Below, piece by piece: positions 18,488-29,960 of a DNA stretch of 64,000 bases. How positions within the stretch are numbered: the first letter of the stretch is position 1; every line of letters starts with the position of its first letter. Under the pieces are notes generated by a model. It saw only the letters and a program-made list of their open reading frames with translations. It made no database searches and was not told the DNA's origin. Position numbers and translations under genes: made by a program. The DNA comes from Cinclus cinclus (taxonomy: Eukaryota; Chordata; Aves; Passeriformes; Cinclidae): contig NC_085059.1 of assembly GCF_963662255.1 (NCBI RefSeq), forward strand, positions 3,627,001 through 3,691,000, written 5' to 3'.

Positions 18488-19354
18488 CTTCCTTCCTTCC
18501 TTCCTTCCTTCCTTCCTTCCTTCCTTCCTTCCTTCCTTCCTTCCTTCCTCCCTTCCTTCCTTCCTTCCTTCCTTCCTTCCTTCCTTCCTTCCTTCCTTCC
18601 TTCCTTCCTTCCTTCCTTCCTTCCTTCCTTCCCTCCCTCCTTCCTTCCTTCCTTCCTTCCTTCCTTCCTTCCTTCCTTCCTTCCTTCCTTCCTTCCTTCC
18701 TTCCTTCCTTCCTTCCTTCCTTCCTTCCTTCCTTCCTTCCTTCCTTCCTTCCTTCCTTCCTTCCTTCCTTCCTCCCTCCCTCCCTCCCTCCCCCCCTCCC
18801 TCCCTCCCTTCCTTCCTTCCTTCCTTCCTTCCTTCCTTCCTTCCTTCCTTCCTTCCTTCCTTCCTCCCTCCCTCCCTCCCCCCCTCCCTCCCTCCCTTCC
18901 TTCCTTCCTTCCTTCCTTCCTTCCTTCCTTCCTTCCTTCCTTCCTTCCTTCCTGCCTTCCTTCCTTCCTGCCTTCCTTCCTTCCTTCCTTCCTTCCCTCC
19001 TCCCTTCCTTCCTCCCTTCCTTCCTCCCTTCCTTCCTTCCTTCCTTCCTTCCTTCCTTCCTTCCTTCCTTCCTTCCTTCCTTCCTTCCTTCCTTCCTTCC
19101 TTCCCTCCTTCCTTCCTTCCTTCCTTCCTTCCTTCCTTCCTTCCTTCCTTCCTTCCTTCCTTCCTTCCTTCCTTCCTTCCTTCCCTCCTTCCTTCCTCCC
19201 TTCCTTCCTTCCTTCCTTCCTTCCTTCCTTCCTTCCTTCCTTCCCTCCTTCCTTCCTTCCTTCCTCCCTTCCTTCCTTCCTTCCTTCCTTCCTTCCTTCC
19301 TTCCTTCCTTCCTTCCTTCCTTCCCTCCTTCCTTCCTTCCTTCCTTCCTTCCTT

Positions 19355-19386
<32 letters not shown>

Positions 19387-19429
19387 CCTTCCTTCCTTCC
19401 TTCCTTCCTTCCTTCCTTCCTTCCCTCCC
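18488..19429 (+). repeat. (CCTT)n tract, unit 3, 942 bp
   Basis: Longest tract. It contains two C-rich islands (about 18772-18808 and 18864-18900), several CCCTCC steps and four CCTGCC steps in two pairs (about 18952-18973 and 19368-19384), so it grew by duplication of internal blocks as well as by slippage. Confidence 0.98.
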
Positions 19430-19684
19430 AGACTGACAGGGATAATGGGCATCGATAGGGCCACGCTGTAAATATGTTCAGCATGTTCGAGCCTTTTTTT
19501 ATAGGAACAATTTCAAGATTGTTAGCCTAAAGGTCCCAGAATGTTAATCTATAGCTTCTAGATTTTTACAGTATAAGTCCCAGATTGTTAACAGTATAGT
19601 CTTCCTTGTAAATATGTTCTAGAGACTGTTGTTGTTGTTGTTAGAAGTAAATATGTTCTTCAAATGTTTGGCTGAACTTTGTTC

Positions 19685-19690
19685 AATAAA
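19685..19690 (+). terminator. Poly(A) signal, unit 3 tail
   Basis: AATAAA about 260 bp after the 942-bp CCTT tract; both TGTAAATA motifs kept. Confidence 0.55.
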
Positions 19691-19953
19691 TACTATTTCT
19701 TATTAAAACCTCGCCTCTCTTTGCAATTCCTTTGGGCGACGTTTGCACAGTGCTGGTTTCCACTTGCTCATGGTTCCTGGGGCTGCAGGTCCCTGGGGGT
19801 GCTGGCACAGCCAGCCCTGGCTGGGGGTCCCCGTGCAGGGGGGTCCCACTGAGCCAGCACTGCTGTTCCTGGAGCACAGCAGTGTCCCCAAGGGCAAAGC
19901 TCTCACCAGCAGAGAGGGAGCTCTGACAGCAGCAGGCCCTGCAGCAACGCCGC

Positions 19954-20576
19954 TGTGGGAATCGAGCTGGCTGACATCCAAAGCCAGACCAGTGTTTTTG
20001 ATGCGTTGCCCCTTGGCCCCAGACCTTGGAGGGCATTTGTTTAAGTTTATAACAGTTTCTAGGAAAGTTGTCAAAGGTTTTAAAAATGTTCCTGGTCAAG
20101 CTTTATAATCCTCATTTCCCATTGATTGCCTCTATTCCCAGTTATGTCATCCCTTTTCTCTTCCCAGTTCTGGAAAGTTCTTGTATCCTTGTACCCCCAT
20201 TGGTTTATGTTCACCGCATTGTTCCACCCATCCTACGTTACTGGCTACTGCCCCATATTACTCCTCCCTTGCTCCACTTTTCCCTTTACCCATTGGATTA
20301 TCATCCTGGACCCACCTCTCATCATCCCTTATAAATACCCTGGATTTTCCCTCAGCCTTGTCTTCTACCCTTTGCTCTTATAGTGTGTGCACGTGTTTTG
20401 GGCCTTGTCCCGCATTTTCTTTTATGATTATTAAAGTCTTTAGTTGCAGAGTTGTGGTGTGGACCCGTTCCACATTTTGCCACCTTAGCCCTGATATCAG
20501 GGAAACTTTAGAGGTTGGTCGGGGAGACTGCCCTCGAGTCTCGCGCCTTAAGTATTGAAAAACAAAAACCCCGACA
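19954..20576 (+). mobile_element. 5' LTR of ERV copy 2
   Basis: 623 bp; about three differences from the 5' LTR of copy 1 (near 20067, 20237 and 20263). TATA box and ATTAAA are at the same offsets. Confidence 0.93.
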
Positions 20577-20578
20577 GG

Positions 20579-20596
20579 TGGCCCCTGAACAGGGAC
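20579..20596 (+). other. Primer binding site, ERV copy 2
   Basis: Identical 18-mer to copy 1, two bases after the LTR. Confidence 0.7.
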
Positions 20597-20870
20597 CCTG
20601 ATATTCAGGGCACCTTGTTGCAGAGGTAGGACTGTGTCCCCGGGAGTGTGGCTGTGCCGGGGCCCGGCGGAGTTGTCGGCGAAGAGGGACCTCGTCTGGA
20701 CACCCGGGGAGCCAGCGAGGGACGTCAACAGAAGCACCTGCAGAATACAGGTGTGTTTGGGGCACCCGACATAATATAGCCCTCTTCGCTGCCCTGTTTT
20801 AAAATACGGGTCCTAGTCTTGGCTAGGGGCGTCTCGGCAGCTAGATCCCCTAAGGAGGATTCGAAGGAAG

Positions 20871-22319
20871 ATGGTTGGACAAATGTCAAGCGTAGAGAGG
20901 AACGTATATGGACGTTTTAAGTTAATTCTTTTAAGTACGACTAAGGACTTTTCAAAAAAAGAACTGAAAAAATTTGTAAAGTGGGTTTGTAAAAACTTCC
21001 CCAACACCCCGAGTGAAGAAATGATGAATACTGCCTTTTGGGACTCGGTGGGGAACAAAATTTATCACTTGTCTGGAAAATGGGACCCCGAGGCACCCTG
21101 CATGCTCCCTCTTTTCCACCTTATCCTGGAAACCCTGCACCAATCCCAGCTTCGATTACCCAGCTCGTCGGTTCCTCCTAACCCTTCTCCAAAGCAGCCT
21201 GTTCTCTCCCTGTCTCCTGTGACTGACCCTCCAGCTGAGATCCCCGATGGCAGCGCGCGGGCCGTCGTGGATCTCCCCCCTTCCATCCCTCTGGTGTCCT
21301 CATGTGTTCGTCCCGCTCACCCTCCTAACGACAGCTCTTGCCCCATCGGCTGCCCTGCCACAAACGGGGGCCATTTTGGAATTACCACTAACACCTTCTG
21401 TCAAAGTCTGCGTTCCTCGGCTATTCCCGCCTCTAGCTCTGCCTTCCAGCCCGCCCTCGCTCCCTCACGGCCCGCCCACCACCCTCAGGGGCCGCCCACT
21501 CCTGCCCCTGCCGGAACTGGCGCTGAGTGCTCCTCCTCCCGGAAGGAGACCGGAACTGCCCTTCAGGCACTTCCGGAAGAGCCTGCCTCCAAAATGGCTG
21601 CGCCCATAGCTGAAGCTTGCAAATCTTACCGGCAGCTTAACACTAATGTAAATGTTATTGCTCCACTTTGTTCATCTTCCTCCGGAGAGAACTCGAGCTC
21701 TAGTGACTCTGAGGAGTCTTCACCTTGCCCTCTAACCCCTAAAAACCCTTGGGAGAGGATCCGGAAAGCTGCTATAAAAGAAGGAAACTGGCAGATAGCA
21801 GCTAAGTTCAATGCATTCCCAGTGAGGTACCACAGGGGGAGGGGAGGTGCACCAAGATGGGAGCCTATGACATATGGGGAAGTAAAAGAACTGTGTCGGG
21901 CAGCCAAGGACCATGGGAGGGGATGCCCATATTTTAATAATCTTGTTCGGGCCACCTTCACAGCACATGTACTGACCCCCCATGACTTAAAATATATAAT
22001 GACTATGTTGTTGTCTCCCCCTGAGTATACCTTGTGGGAAGGGGGATGGAAACGCATGCTCCAAGGATTCCTGACTGACTGCGTGAACGATCCAGCCAGA
22101 GCAGCATTAACAATGGACCACCTAGCCGGGGAAGGACAATTTACCCAACCTGAGGAGCAAGCTGCAGCAGCCCCCAGGCAAGTACTTGATGAAATTAAAA
22201 CTCTTGCTAGGAAGGCACTAGTCCACGTGCCAGATGGCAGCACACCTAACTTGGAGTACACTAATATTAAGCAAGAGCCCGGAGAAACATACATGAAATT
22301 TATTGACAGGTTAAAATAA
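20871..22319 (+). pseudogene. gag: ERV copy 2 gag, truncated in capsid
   Basis: 482 codons then TAA at 22317-22319, at the same codon as copy 1, immediately after the major homology region. The amino-acid sequence is identical to copy 1 over this stretch as far as I can see, with only a silent difference near 20939, which is strong evidence of very recent duplication or conversion of this half of the provirus. Confidence 0.9.
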
Positions 22320-22729
22320 GCATTGGAAAAACAGGTTCCTGATGACAAAACCAGGAATACATTGTTAGAGACATTGGCGGTAGCTAATGCCGACTCTGAA
22401 TGTCGGAAGGTACTGCGCGCTCTGCCACGAGAACCCCCACCGATGCTCCTCCAGATGATCGAGGCATGTAACCGTCTCGGGACGGTGGAGCATGTGGCAG
22501 CAGTACAAGCCCAGGCCATCGGACAGGGAGTTGCAAGAGCACTGGTTGCTGCACATTTTCCTTTGAAGTCGCCCCAAACGCAGTGCCAGTCTACATGTTT
22601 TCAGTGTGGCCAGCAAGGACACTTGCGAAAAGACTGTCCACAAAGGAAAGGGAGGTACCCAGTTGTTAGTAAAAATCAACCTCAGGCTAAACAGTTTTCC
22701 TTTAAAAGTAATTTTCCTAGGCAGCCGTC

Positions 22730-22736
22730 AAAAAAC
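22730..22736 (+). other. Gag-pro slippery heptamer, copy 2
   Basis: AAAAAAC in gag phase, as in copy 1. Confidence 0.6.
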
Positions 22737-23539
22737 TTCCATCAGAGCGCAAGTCGGCCTTGCGCTATGACAAGAAATCCACAAGCCGAAGATACTGATG
22801 GCTGCGGAGAATCAGAACATTCTAACCACCACTACAGGCCCTGTGGCTCCAAACTCCAGCAGCTCATCTCAGGACTACCAGCAACAATTCCACCAGGTGC
22901 CCGGCTGGAGTTGGTGAGTGCTAAACCTGTAGTGCTGACTGACTGTTCCACACATTCAGTTTCAACAGGACAACTTGGGCTTGAAGATCGGCCCCACCAA
23001 GTGTTAATTTTAGGCAATTGTAGATCAAAGACTGAGGGCTTTTTTGTCCTTCCTTCCGTATTGTCTGTTACATCTTCCCAGGAAATGACTGTTTTAGCCC
23101 TAAGCCCTGACCCTCCTTGCTTTATTCCCGAAGGACTGCCTATAGCCCAAGCGATTATGTTGCCAGATGAAACGGAGGAAGAGGATTCAGAATCCTTTGT
23201 CATGTGGACCCAGGTTATAAGTAAGGACAGGCCTAAAATAACCTGTATCCTAGAGGCTAATGGACAGAGGGTAACTCTTAAGGGAACTGTTGACACTGGA
23301 TCGGACGTTACTGTAATTTCTACCTCAAGATGGCCCTCAGGGTGGGCACTTACACCAGCTTCTGGAGTCCTTATGGGGATTGGAGGGGAAAGCACTAGTC
23401 TGAAAAGCATGAATTTGATCAAGATAGAGGGACCTAAGGGTCGTGTTGCCACCACCAGACCCTTCATAGTGAAAACACGAACGCCTGTCGTCCTGTGGGG
23501 AAGGGATATTTTGACTGAATGGGGAGCGCGTTTGGAAAT

Positions 23540-23546
23540 GGATTTT
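23540..23546 (+). other. Pro-pol slippery heptamer, copy 2
   Basis: GGATTTT in protease phase directly before the stop TAA. Confidence 0.7.
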
Positions 23547-26214
23547 TAATTGGGGTCATTGAAGAGCGTGGCACCTTGAAAATAACTTGGAAAGATAATA
23601 CCCCTATCTGGGTAGATCAATGGCCCCTAAATGAGAAAAAACTAGCCGCGCTGCAATCCCTGATATCAGAACAACTTCAAAAAGGACACATAACATTCAC
23701 CACCAGGCCCTGGAACACCCCCATTTTTGTCATCCAAAAACCACGCAGTGACAAATGGCGACTCCTCCATGATCTCCGGAAAATAAATGAGGTCATAGAG
23801 GACATGGGTGCACTTCAGCCAGGTCTTCCTTCTCCGGCTATGGTCCCTAAAGACTGGTACCTAACAATTATTGACCTTAAAGACTGTTTCTTTGACATTC
23901 CATTACACCCTGATGATGCTCCATGTTTTGCCTTTTCCATCCCATCAATCAACAGGGAAGCACCCCTTCAGCGATTCCATTGGGTGGTCTTACCTCAAGG
24001 AATGAAAAACAGTCCAACAATATGTCAGTGGTTTGTGGCTAAGATACTAACCCCTGTTTGTAAAGTTCATCCACAGGTGTTGATACTTCACTATATGGAT
24101 GATATCCTGTTAGCTGCCAAAGATACTGTCACACTGGACACTGCAGTGAAGGATACCATCTCAGCAGTCCAAAAAGCTGGATTAACTGTTTCAGAAGAAA
24201 AGGTGCAGCAAATGCAGCCTTGGATGTATTTGGGTTATAAAATTTCGTCACGAACTATAAAGCCACAACTGCTCCAGCCGGAAGAGAACCCACAAACATT
24301 ACATGACATGCAGAGGTTGCTTGGTGCTATCACTTGGGTGAGACCCTTATTGGGGATTACAAATCAAGACTTATTTGACATTATTTGACCTCCTGAAGGA
24401 AGATTTGGCCCCAAACTCCCCGAGACACTTGACAGAGGAAGCAAGACACGCCTTGAATAAAGTGTCTTTTGCAATACAAACCCGGCAAGCACACCGGATG
24501 GACCCTATGTTGCCTTTCCTATTAGTGGTTCTGGGGAGGGGTCCTCAACTTCATGCCTGAATTTTTCGGTGGGATCCTGAGTTACCTGGTCCTTTGTTGA
24601 TTTTAGAATGGATTTTCCTTTCCCACCAACCCAAAAAGACCATCACTACAAAGCCAGAAATAAGAGCTCAGTTAATTATTAAGGCTAGAAGACGTTTGCT
24701 ATCTTTCTCTGGGAGAGACTTTTCGATTATATTTCTGCCTTTGACTTCTTCCTATTTAGATTGGCTCCTGCAACAATCTGAACACCTTCAAATTGCTCTA
24801 ATAAATTTCCCTGGACAACTTTCTATCCCTTGCCCTAAGCATAGACTTCTAAGTTCTGATTTCAATTTATTTCCTAAACCCTTAAGGAGTGATAAGCCCC
24901 TCAAAGCCCTCACTTTGTTTACAGACGGGTCAGGAAAATCTCATAAATCTGTAATTACATGGGAAAACCCTATGACAGGTGAGTGGCTGTCAGATATTGA
25001 AATTGTTGAAGGCTCACCACAGATTGTTGAATTGGCGGCAGTGGTAAGGGCATTTTGCAAATTCACCGGCCCCGTTAATATTGTTACTGACTCAGCATAT
25101 GTTGCAGGGATCGTGGAAAGGGCGGAAAATTCGTTGCTGAAGGACATTGCAAATGAACGGTTATATTCTTTACTGAAAAATAGAGTTTTTCTTCTTTCCC
25201 AAAGGCAGCACCCTTACTTCATTATGCATATCCGTTCCCACACTACCCTTCCTGGACCCTTGACACAAGGTAACAATCGAGCTGACACACTTGCCATGAC
25301 AGCACAAGTAACATTACCTAACATACCTGAGCAGGCAAAGCTTAGCCATGCATTCTTCCATCAAAATGCTCCAGCTTTGCATAGAATGTTTGATATTACC
25401 AAGGACCAAGCCAAGGCCATTGTAAACACATGCCCTAGTTGCCAAAAACTTTCCCTACCAGCTATTGGAGCAGCAGTCAACCCTAGGGGACTCCATAGTT
25501 TACAACTGTGGCAAGCAGATATAACACACTACCCTTCATTTGGTCGTTTCAAATACATCCATCTTTCTATAGATACCTTTTCAGGTGCTATCTTTGCCTC
25601 CGCTCACACCAAAGAAACAGCAGCAGATGCTATGAAACGTTTTCTCCAAGCATTTGCAATCCTAGGTATCCCCCAGGAAATAAAAACTGATAATGGTCCA
25701 GCTTATATTTCACACAAAAATAAAACAATTTTTCAATCAGTGGGGAGTCATCCACACCACTGGCATCCCTCACTCCCCCACGGGTCAGTCAATAGTTGAA
25801 AGAGCCCATGGTTCCCTTAAAAATCTTTTAGATAAACAAAAAGGGGGAATAGAGATCTTATCAAACACAGAAAGGTTAAGTAAAGCATTATATGTCTTTA
25901 ATTTTTTGAACAATTCGTTTATGGAACCAAACCCTCCAATTATCTGTCATTTTTCGAATACAACACAGGCTCAACTGAAAGAAAGACCACCAGTCTTGGT
26001 AAAAGATGCTGAAACAAATCAAATCTTAGGAGGACCATTCCAACTAATAACTTGGGGGAAGGGATATGCTTGTGTCTCCACAGATAGGGCACCTCGGTGG
26101 ATGCCAGCCAAGAACATCAAACCTTACCTACAGCCTTTAAAAGAAGACCTACCAGAGAGTCCCAGTAGTCCAACTCCTAACAACAAGCCTGCAACTACTA
26201 CTCCTTATGACTGA
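23540..26214 (+). pseudogene. pol: ERV copy 2 pol, one stop and two frameshifts
   Basis: RT with YMDD at 24092-24103. Unlike the other copies, the frame is lost again at about 24370-24386: nine bases seen elsewhere (TTGCAGCCA) are replaced by ten (TTATTTGACA) that duplicate the neighbouring TTATTTGAC, a net +1. The shared TGA lies at 24558-24560. RNase H and integrase follow to 25799, the shared integrase frame change is near 25716-25720, and the C-terminal part ends at 26214. Confidence 0.92.
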
Positions 26215-26253
26215 CTATTTCACAGCTCCTCATCGCAAGTCATCGTTGGGACC

Positions 26254-27498
26254 GTGACCTCTGAAAGACTCTCAATCATTGCACTTGTTCTCTTTAATGT
26301 CCTACCCTTTGCCAGCAGCAGAATTGTTCAACAGCCAAAACAGAACATTTGGATTACCCTGGCCAACATAACGCACCAAGAGACGTTAGGTCTATCTGTT
26401 GCCACCCCCAAACAACCCCTTTTCAACATGCCTGGTAGGTCTACCAGCAGACGAATGCCCAGTAAATAAAAAGACCATCAATGCCATGCGAGGTAACAGT
26501 CCCAAAAGTAAGTTAAAATACAACCCTGTAGACTTTTGGAACTCGTGGGCTCTTGATCTTCCACATGCGCCATTAGAGCCTCAAGAACTGGAACTATTTG
26601 GCTCAGTTAAAATGGACTACTGCATCACCTTTCGCTATAACAAGAGAGTTCAGCTGATAAGGGCTAACGGAGGTAAGCCCCAAATCGTGAAAACAGATGA
26701 ACCAGCGTTGTGGGATGTTTCCCCCCACCATCCAGGGTATAAAAATGAGAGCCTATGGTGTAATTATACCTCACGACATCCATCTAAATCAGTGATACTC
26801 CTCTGCAGTTACCTCCAGGTACATTTCTTCTTTGTGGGGACAGAGCATGGCCTGCCATTCCGTCTCATATTAAAGGTGGACCATGTAGCCTTGGTAGGCT
26901 TACTTTACTAACTCCCAATGTCACAGCACTAATTGGTAATAGCAAAAACAGGAAAAAGCGTTTTGCACATCAATTCCAATCTGATTGTAACAGTAAATTA
27001 GAGTTTTGGAATAGGGGACAAAGGATAATCGCCTCTGCTCTTGTACCTTGGGTAGCTGCTGCACAAGCAGTCACCCAGTTGGGAAGATTGGGATGTTGGT
27101 TAAGTAAACAAACCAACGCTACTTCCGTCGCTCTAAGTGATCTTCTGACAGATGTTGTCAGTATAAGGCATGCAACATTGTAAAACAGAGCTGCCATAGA
27201 TTGTTTGCTGTTGGCACAAGGACATGGATGCCAGGACTTCGAAGGAATGTGCTGCATGAACCTTTCTGATCATAGCGAATCTATACACAAAAGTATTCAA
27301 GCTCTCAAAGATGGAGTCAAAGAGTTACAAATCAAGGATGACACGGACTGGTTTAATGGACTCTTGAAAAGTTGGGGAAACAAAGGGTGGGTGTTACTTA
27401 TAATGAAAACTGGTTTACTTCATAATTGTTGTTGTTGTACTGTTAATTGTTCCTTCCTTGTTACAATGTTTTTACAAAGTTCTACAAAAATCATTTAG
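26254..27498 (+). pseudogene. env: ERV copy 2 env, two frameshifts and a stop
   Basis: Same plan as copy 1, with the shared SU frame change near 26405 and the shared TM stop near 27181. A private one-base deletion (AAATCAAGTG to AAATCAGTG, about 26790) throws the rest of SU out of frame until a stop at 26911. The cleavage motif RKKR is kept but preceded by Asn instead of Lys, as in copy 3. Confidence 0.9.
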
Positions 27499-27518
27499 CT
27501 CTATTTTTATAGTTAAAC

Positions 27519-27531
27519 AGAAAGGGGAAGA
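27519..27531 (+). other. Polypurine tract, copy 2
   Basis: AGAAAGGGGAAGA directly before the 3' LTR. Confidence 0.85.
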
Positions 27532-28155
27532 TGTGGGAATCGAGCTGGCTGACATCCAAAGCCAGACCAGTGTTTTTGGTGAGTGGCCCCTTGGCCCCAG
27601 ACCATGGAGGGCATATGTTTAAGATAATAACAGTTCCTAAGAAAGTTGTCAAAGGTTTTAAAACTGTTTATGGTAAAGCTTTATAACCCTCATTTCCCAT
27701 TGGTTACCTCCATTCCCAGTTATGTCATCCCTTTTCTCTCCCCAGTTCTGGAAAGTTCTTGTATCCTTGTACCCCCATTGGTTTATGTTCACCGCATTGT
27801 TCCACCCATCCTACCTTACTGGTTACTGCCCCATATTACTCCTCCCTTGCTCCACTTTTCCCTTTACCCATTGGATTATCATCCTGGACCCACCTCTCAT
27901 CATCCCGTATAAATACCCTGGATTTTCCCTCAGCCTTGTCTTCTACCCTTAGCTCTTATAGTGTGTACAGGTGTTTTGGGCGTTCTCCCGCATTTTCTTT
28001 ATGATTATTAAAGTATTTAGTTTCAGAGTTTTGGTGTGGACCCGTTCCTCATTTCGCCACCTTAGCCCTGATATCAGGGGAACTTTAGAGGTTGGTCGGG
28101 GAGACTGCCCTCGAGACTCGCGCCTTAAGTACTGAAAAACAAAAAAATCCCGACA
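27532..28155 (+). mobile_element. 3' LTR of ERV copy 2
   Basis: 624 bp. The R-U5 end (from about 28030) carries 5'-LTR-like alleles, such as GGGGAGACTG and CGCGCCTTAAG, where the 3' LTRs of copies 1 and 3 read GGGTAGACTG and CGCACCTGAAA. This suggests local conversion by a 5' LTR. Confidence 0.92.
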
Positions 28156-28471
28156 GTTAAGAGCCAACAGGAAGTCACAAAGTTACTGAGGCTGCTAGAT
28201 CACCTCCCCAAAAGAAAAAGCTGAAAAAGCTGTGGCTGCTGAGGAAGGGGAGGTGAAGCTTGTGTGGCAAGCTCAGAGCACATTCACAGTGAATGAAAGG
28301 TGGAAGAGGGAGGGTGACTCTTCCTCAGGAAGTCTACTGATGGGACAAGGGGGAATGGGATCAAACGGAAAGACAGTTGGAAGAGATCTGATGCTGGAAA
28401 GAAGTTCTTTAATCTGAGGCTGCTTGTCCCTGACACAGGGAGCTGTGCACATGTGGGTGCCCCATCCCCAG

Positions 28472-28589
28472 CAACATCCAAGGCCACATTGGACAGGGTT
28501 GAAGTGCTGGGAGCTTGCTCAGGTTGGAACCAGATGATTTTTAGGGTCTCTTCCAAGCCAAACCACTCAAGGATTGGATGGTTCTATGG
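28472..28589 (+). mobile_element. CR1 LINE 3' end, unit 4
   Basis: Orthologous copy; same ending as unit 3. Confidence 0.75.
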
Positions 28590-28753
28590 CGTCCATCTCC
28601 AAGAGAGGAGTGGCCCTGAAGCTTCTGTGACATCACAGGGCCCAGAGTGCTGCAGGTGGAAGGTCCAGGGCCTGGAGACCAGCACAACAGACAGTTCACC
28701 TGCTGCCAGCACTCAGTTCTCCCCCACTCTTCGCTCTCTGCCACGGTGCCAAG

Positions 28754-29278
28754 ATGTTCCTGCTGCCAGTACTCGCTTGTCCCCCGCTCTTCGTTCTCTG
28801 TCTTGGTGCTGAGCTGCTCCTGCTGCCGGGACTTTTCCTGCACTTCTACTGCACCATCAACACCAACAGCATGAGCGCTCCTGTCCCAGTGGAGGTACAG
28901 TGCCATCCCAGGGAGGGGGGCAGCCCTGACTGCCAGGGCAGGCTGCAGCCCTGTGGGGATGGATGCTGGGGACAGGGACCCCAAGTGACATTGTGCTGTC
29001 TCATGCAGACTGCCAGAGACACCATTGAGGATATGGAGGTGGATGAGCAGGATGACACCGAGCCCATGGAAGTGGATGAATATGATGAGACTGAGCCCAT
29101 GGAAGTGGATGAGGAGGATGACACCGAGCCCATGGAAGTGGACGAATATGATGAGACTGAGCCCATGGAAGTGGATGAGCAGGATGACACCGAGCCCATG
29201 GAAGTAGATGAATATGATGAGACTGAGCCCATGGACGTCGATGAGAAGGACAAGGAAGAGCCCGTGATCCTGGCATGA
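28754..29278 (+). CDS. Acidic repeat protein, unit 4 (downstream of ERV 3' LTR)
   Basis: 174 codons, six 11-mers. The third 11-mer reads MEVDEEDDTEP (Gln to Glu), so the acidic character is increased rather than lost. The residues after the hydrophobic part read YCTINT as in units 1 and 10, against YWSINT in the others. Upstream is the 3' LTR of ERV copy 2. Confidence 0.5.
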   Translation: MFLLPVLACPPLFVLCLGAELLLLPGLFLHFYCTINTNSMSAPVPVEVQCHPREGGSPDCQGRLQPCGDGCWGQGPQVTLCCLMQTARDTIEDMEVDEQDDTEPMEVDEYDETEPMEVDEEDDTEPMEVDEYDETEPMEVDEQDDTEPMEVDEYDETEPMDVDEKDKEEPVILA

Positions 29279-29404
29279 GGATGGAGGCCCAGGAGCAGGA
29301 CAACCTGATGCTCCCCTGCCCTGCCCACAGGCAGTGCCCAGCCTGGGGCGGGGCTGGCTGGCTCTCCTCAGGGACATGGTGCTCAAGGAAGTCCTGCTCT
29401 GCTG

Positions 29405-29438
29405 CTTCCTTCCTTCCTTCCTTCCTTCCTTCCCTCCC
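29405..29438 (+). repeat. (CCTT)n tract, unit 4, 34 bp
   Basis: Short and uninterrupted until the terminal CCCTCCC. Confidence 0.95.
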
Positions 29439-29694
29439 AGACTGACAGGGATAATGGGCATCGATAGGGCCCCGCTGTAAATATGTTCAGCATGTTCGAG
29501 GCTTTTTTTTATAGGGACAATTTGAAGATTGTTAGCCTAAAGGTCCCAGAATGTTAATCTATAGCTTCTAGATTTTTACAGTATAAGTCCCAGATTGTTA
29601 ACAGTATAGTCTCCCTTGTAAATATGTTCTAGAGACTGTTGTTGTTGTTGTTTGAAGTAAATATGTTCTTCAAATGTTTGGCTGAACTTTGTTC

Positions 29695-29700
29695 AATAAA
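29695..29700 (+). terminator. Poly(A) signal, unit 4 tail
   Basis: AATAAA kept; both TGTAAATA motifs kept. Confidence 0.55.
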
Positions 29701-29960
29701 TACTATTTCTTATTAAAACCTCGCCTCTCTTTGCAATTCCTTTGGGCAACCTTTGCACAGTGCTGGTTTCCACTTGCTCATGGTTCCTGGGGCTGCAGGT
29801 CCCTGGGGGTGCTGGCACAGCCAGCCCTGGCTGAGGGTCCCCGTGCAGGGGGGTCCCACTGAGCCAGCACTGCTGTTCCTGGGGCACAGCAGTGTCCCCG
29901 AGGGCAAAGCTCTCACCAGCAGAGAGGGAGCTGTGAAAGCAGCAGGCCCTGCAGCAACGC

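Larger units (their letters stand above)
14053..19708 (+). repeat. Unit 3 (plain, expanded CCTT)
   Basis: Complete plain unit: A 14053-14295, B 14296-17238, C 17239-18487, CCTT 18488-19429, tail 19430-19708. It is about 900 bp longer than other plain units only because of the microsatellite. It is the best gap-free reference for the plain layout. Confidence 0.95.
22320..23549 (+). pseudogene. pro: ERV copy 2 capsid end, nucleocapsid, dUTPase-like domain and protease
   Basis: One frame, 408 codons from Met 22323, with the single CCHC knuckle and an intact protease active site Asp-Thr-Gly-Ser at 23292. A Glu to Lys change lies in the linker (about residue 177). From the protease onward its bases match copy 3 wherever copy 1 differs, unlike the upstream part. 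The frame is separated from gag by the shared TAA and from pol by the stop at 23547. Confidence 0.85.
19954..28155 (+). mobile_element. Endogenous retrovirus copy 2
   Basis: 8,202 bp with the same order and the same five shared lesions as copy 1: TAA 22317, TGA 24558, integrase frame change near 25716-25720, SU frame change near 26405-26409, TAA near 27181. Private lesions are a small duplication-type indel in the RT connection region (24370-24386) and a one-base deletion in SU near 26790. The protease active site is normal. Flanks AACGCCGC and GTTAAGAG again lack a duplication. Confidence 0.96.
19709..29718 (+). repeat. Unit 4 (ERV unit, copy 2)
   Basis: A 19709-19953, provirus 19954-28155, C 28156-29404, CCTT 29405-29438, tail to 29718. 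The left part (tail of unit 3, segment A, 5' LTR, gag) is almost identical to unit 2, whereas pol-env matches copy 3 at sites where copy 1 differs. Confidence 0.95.
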
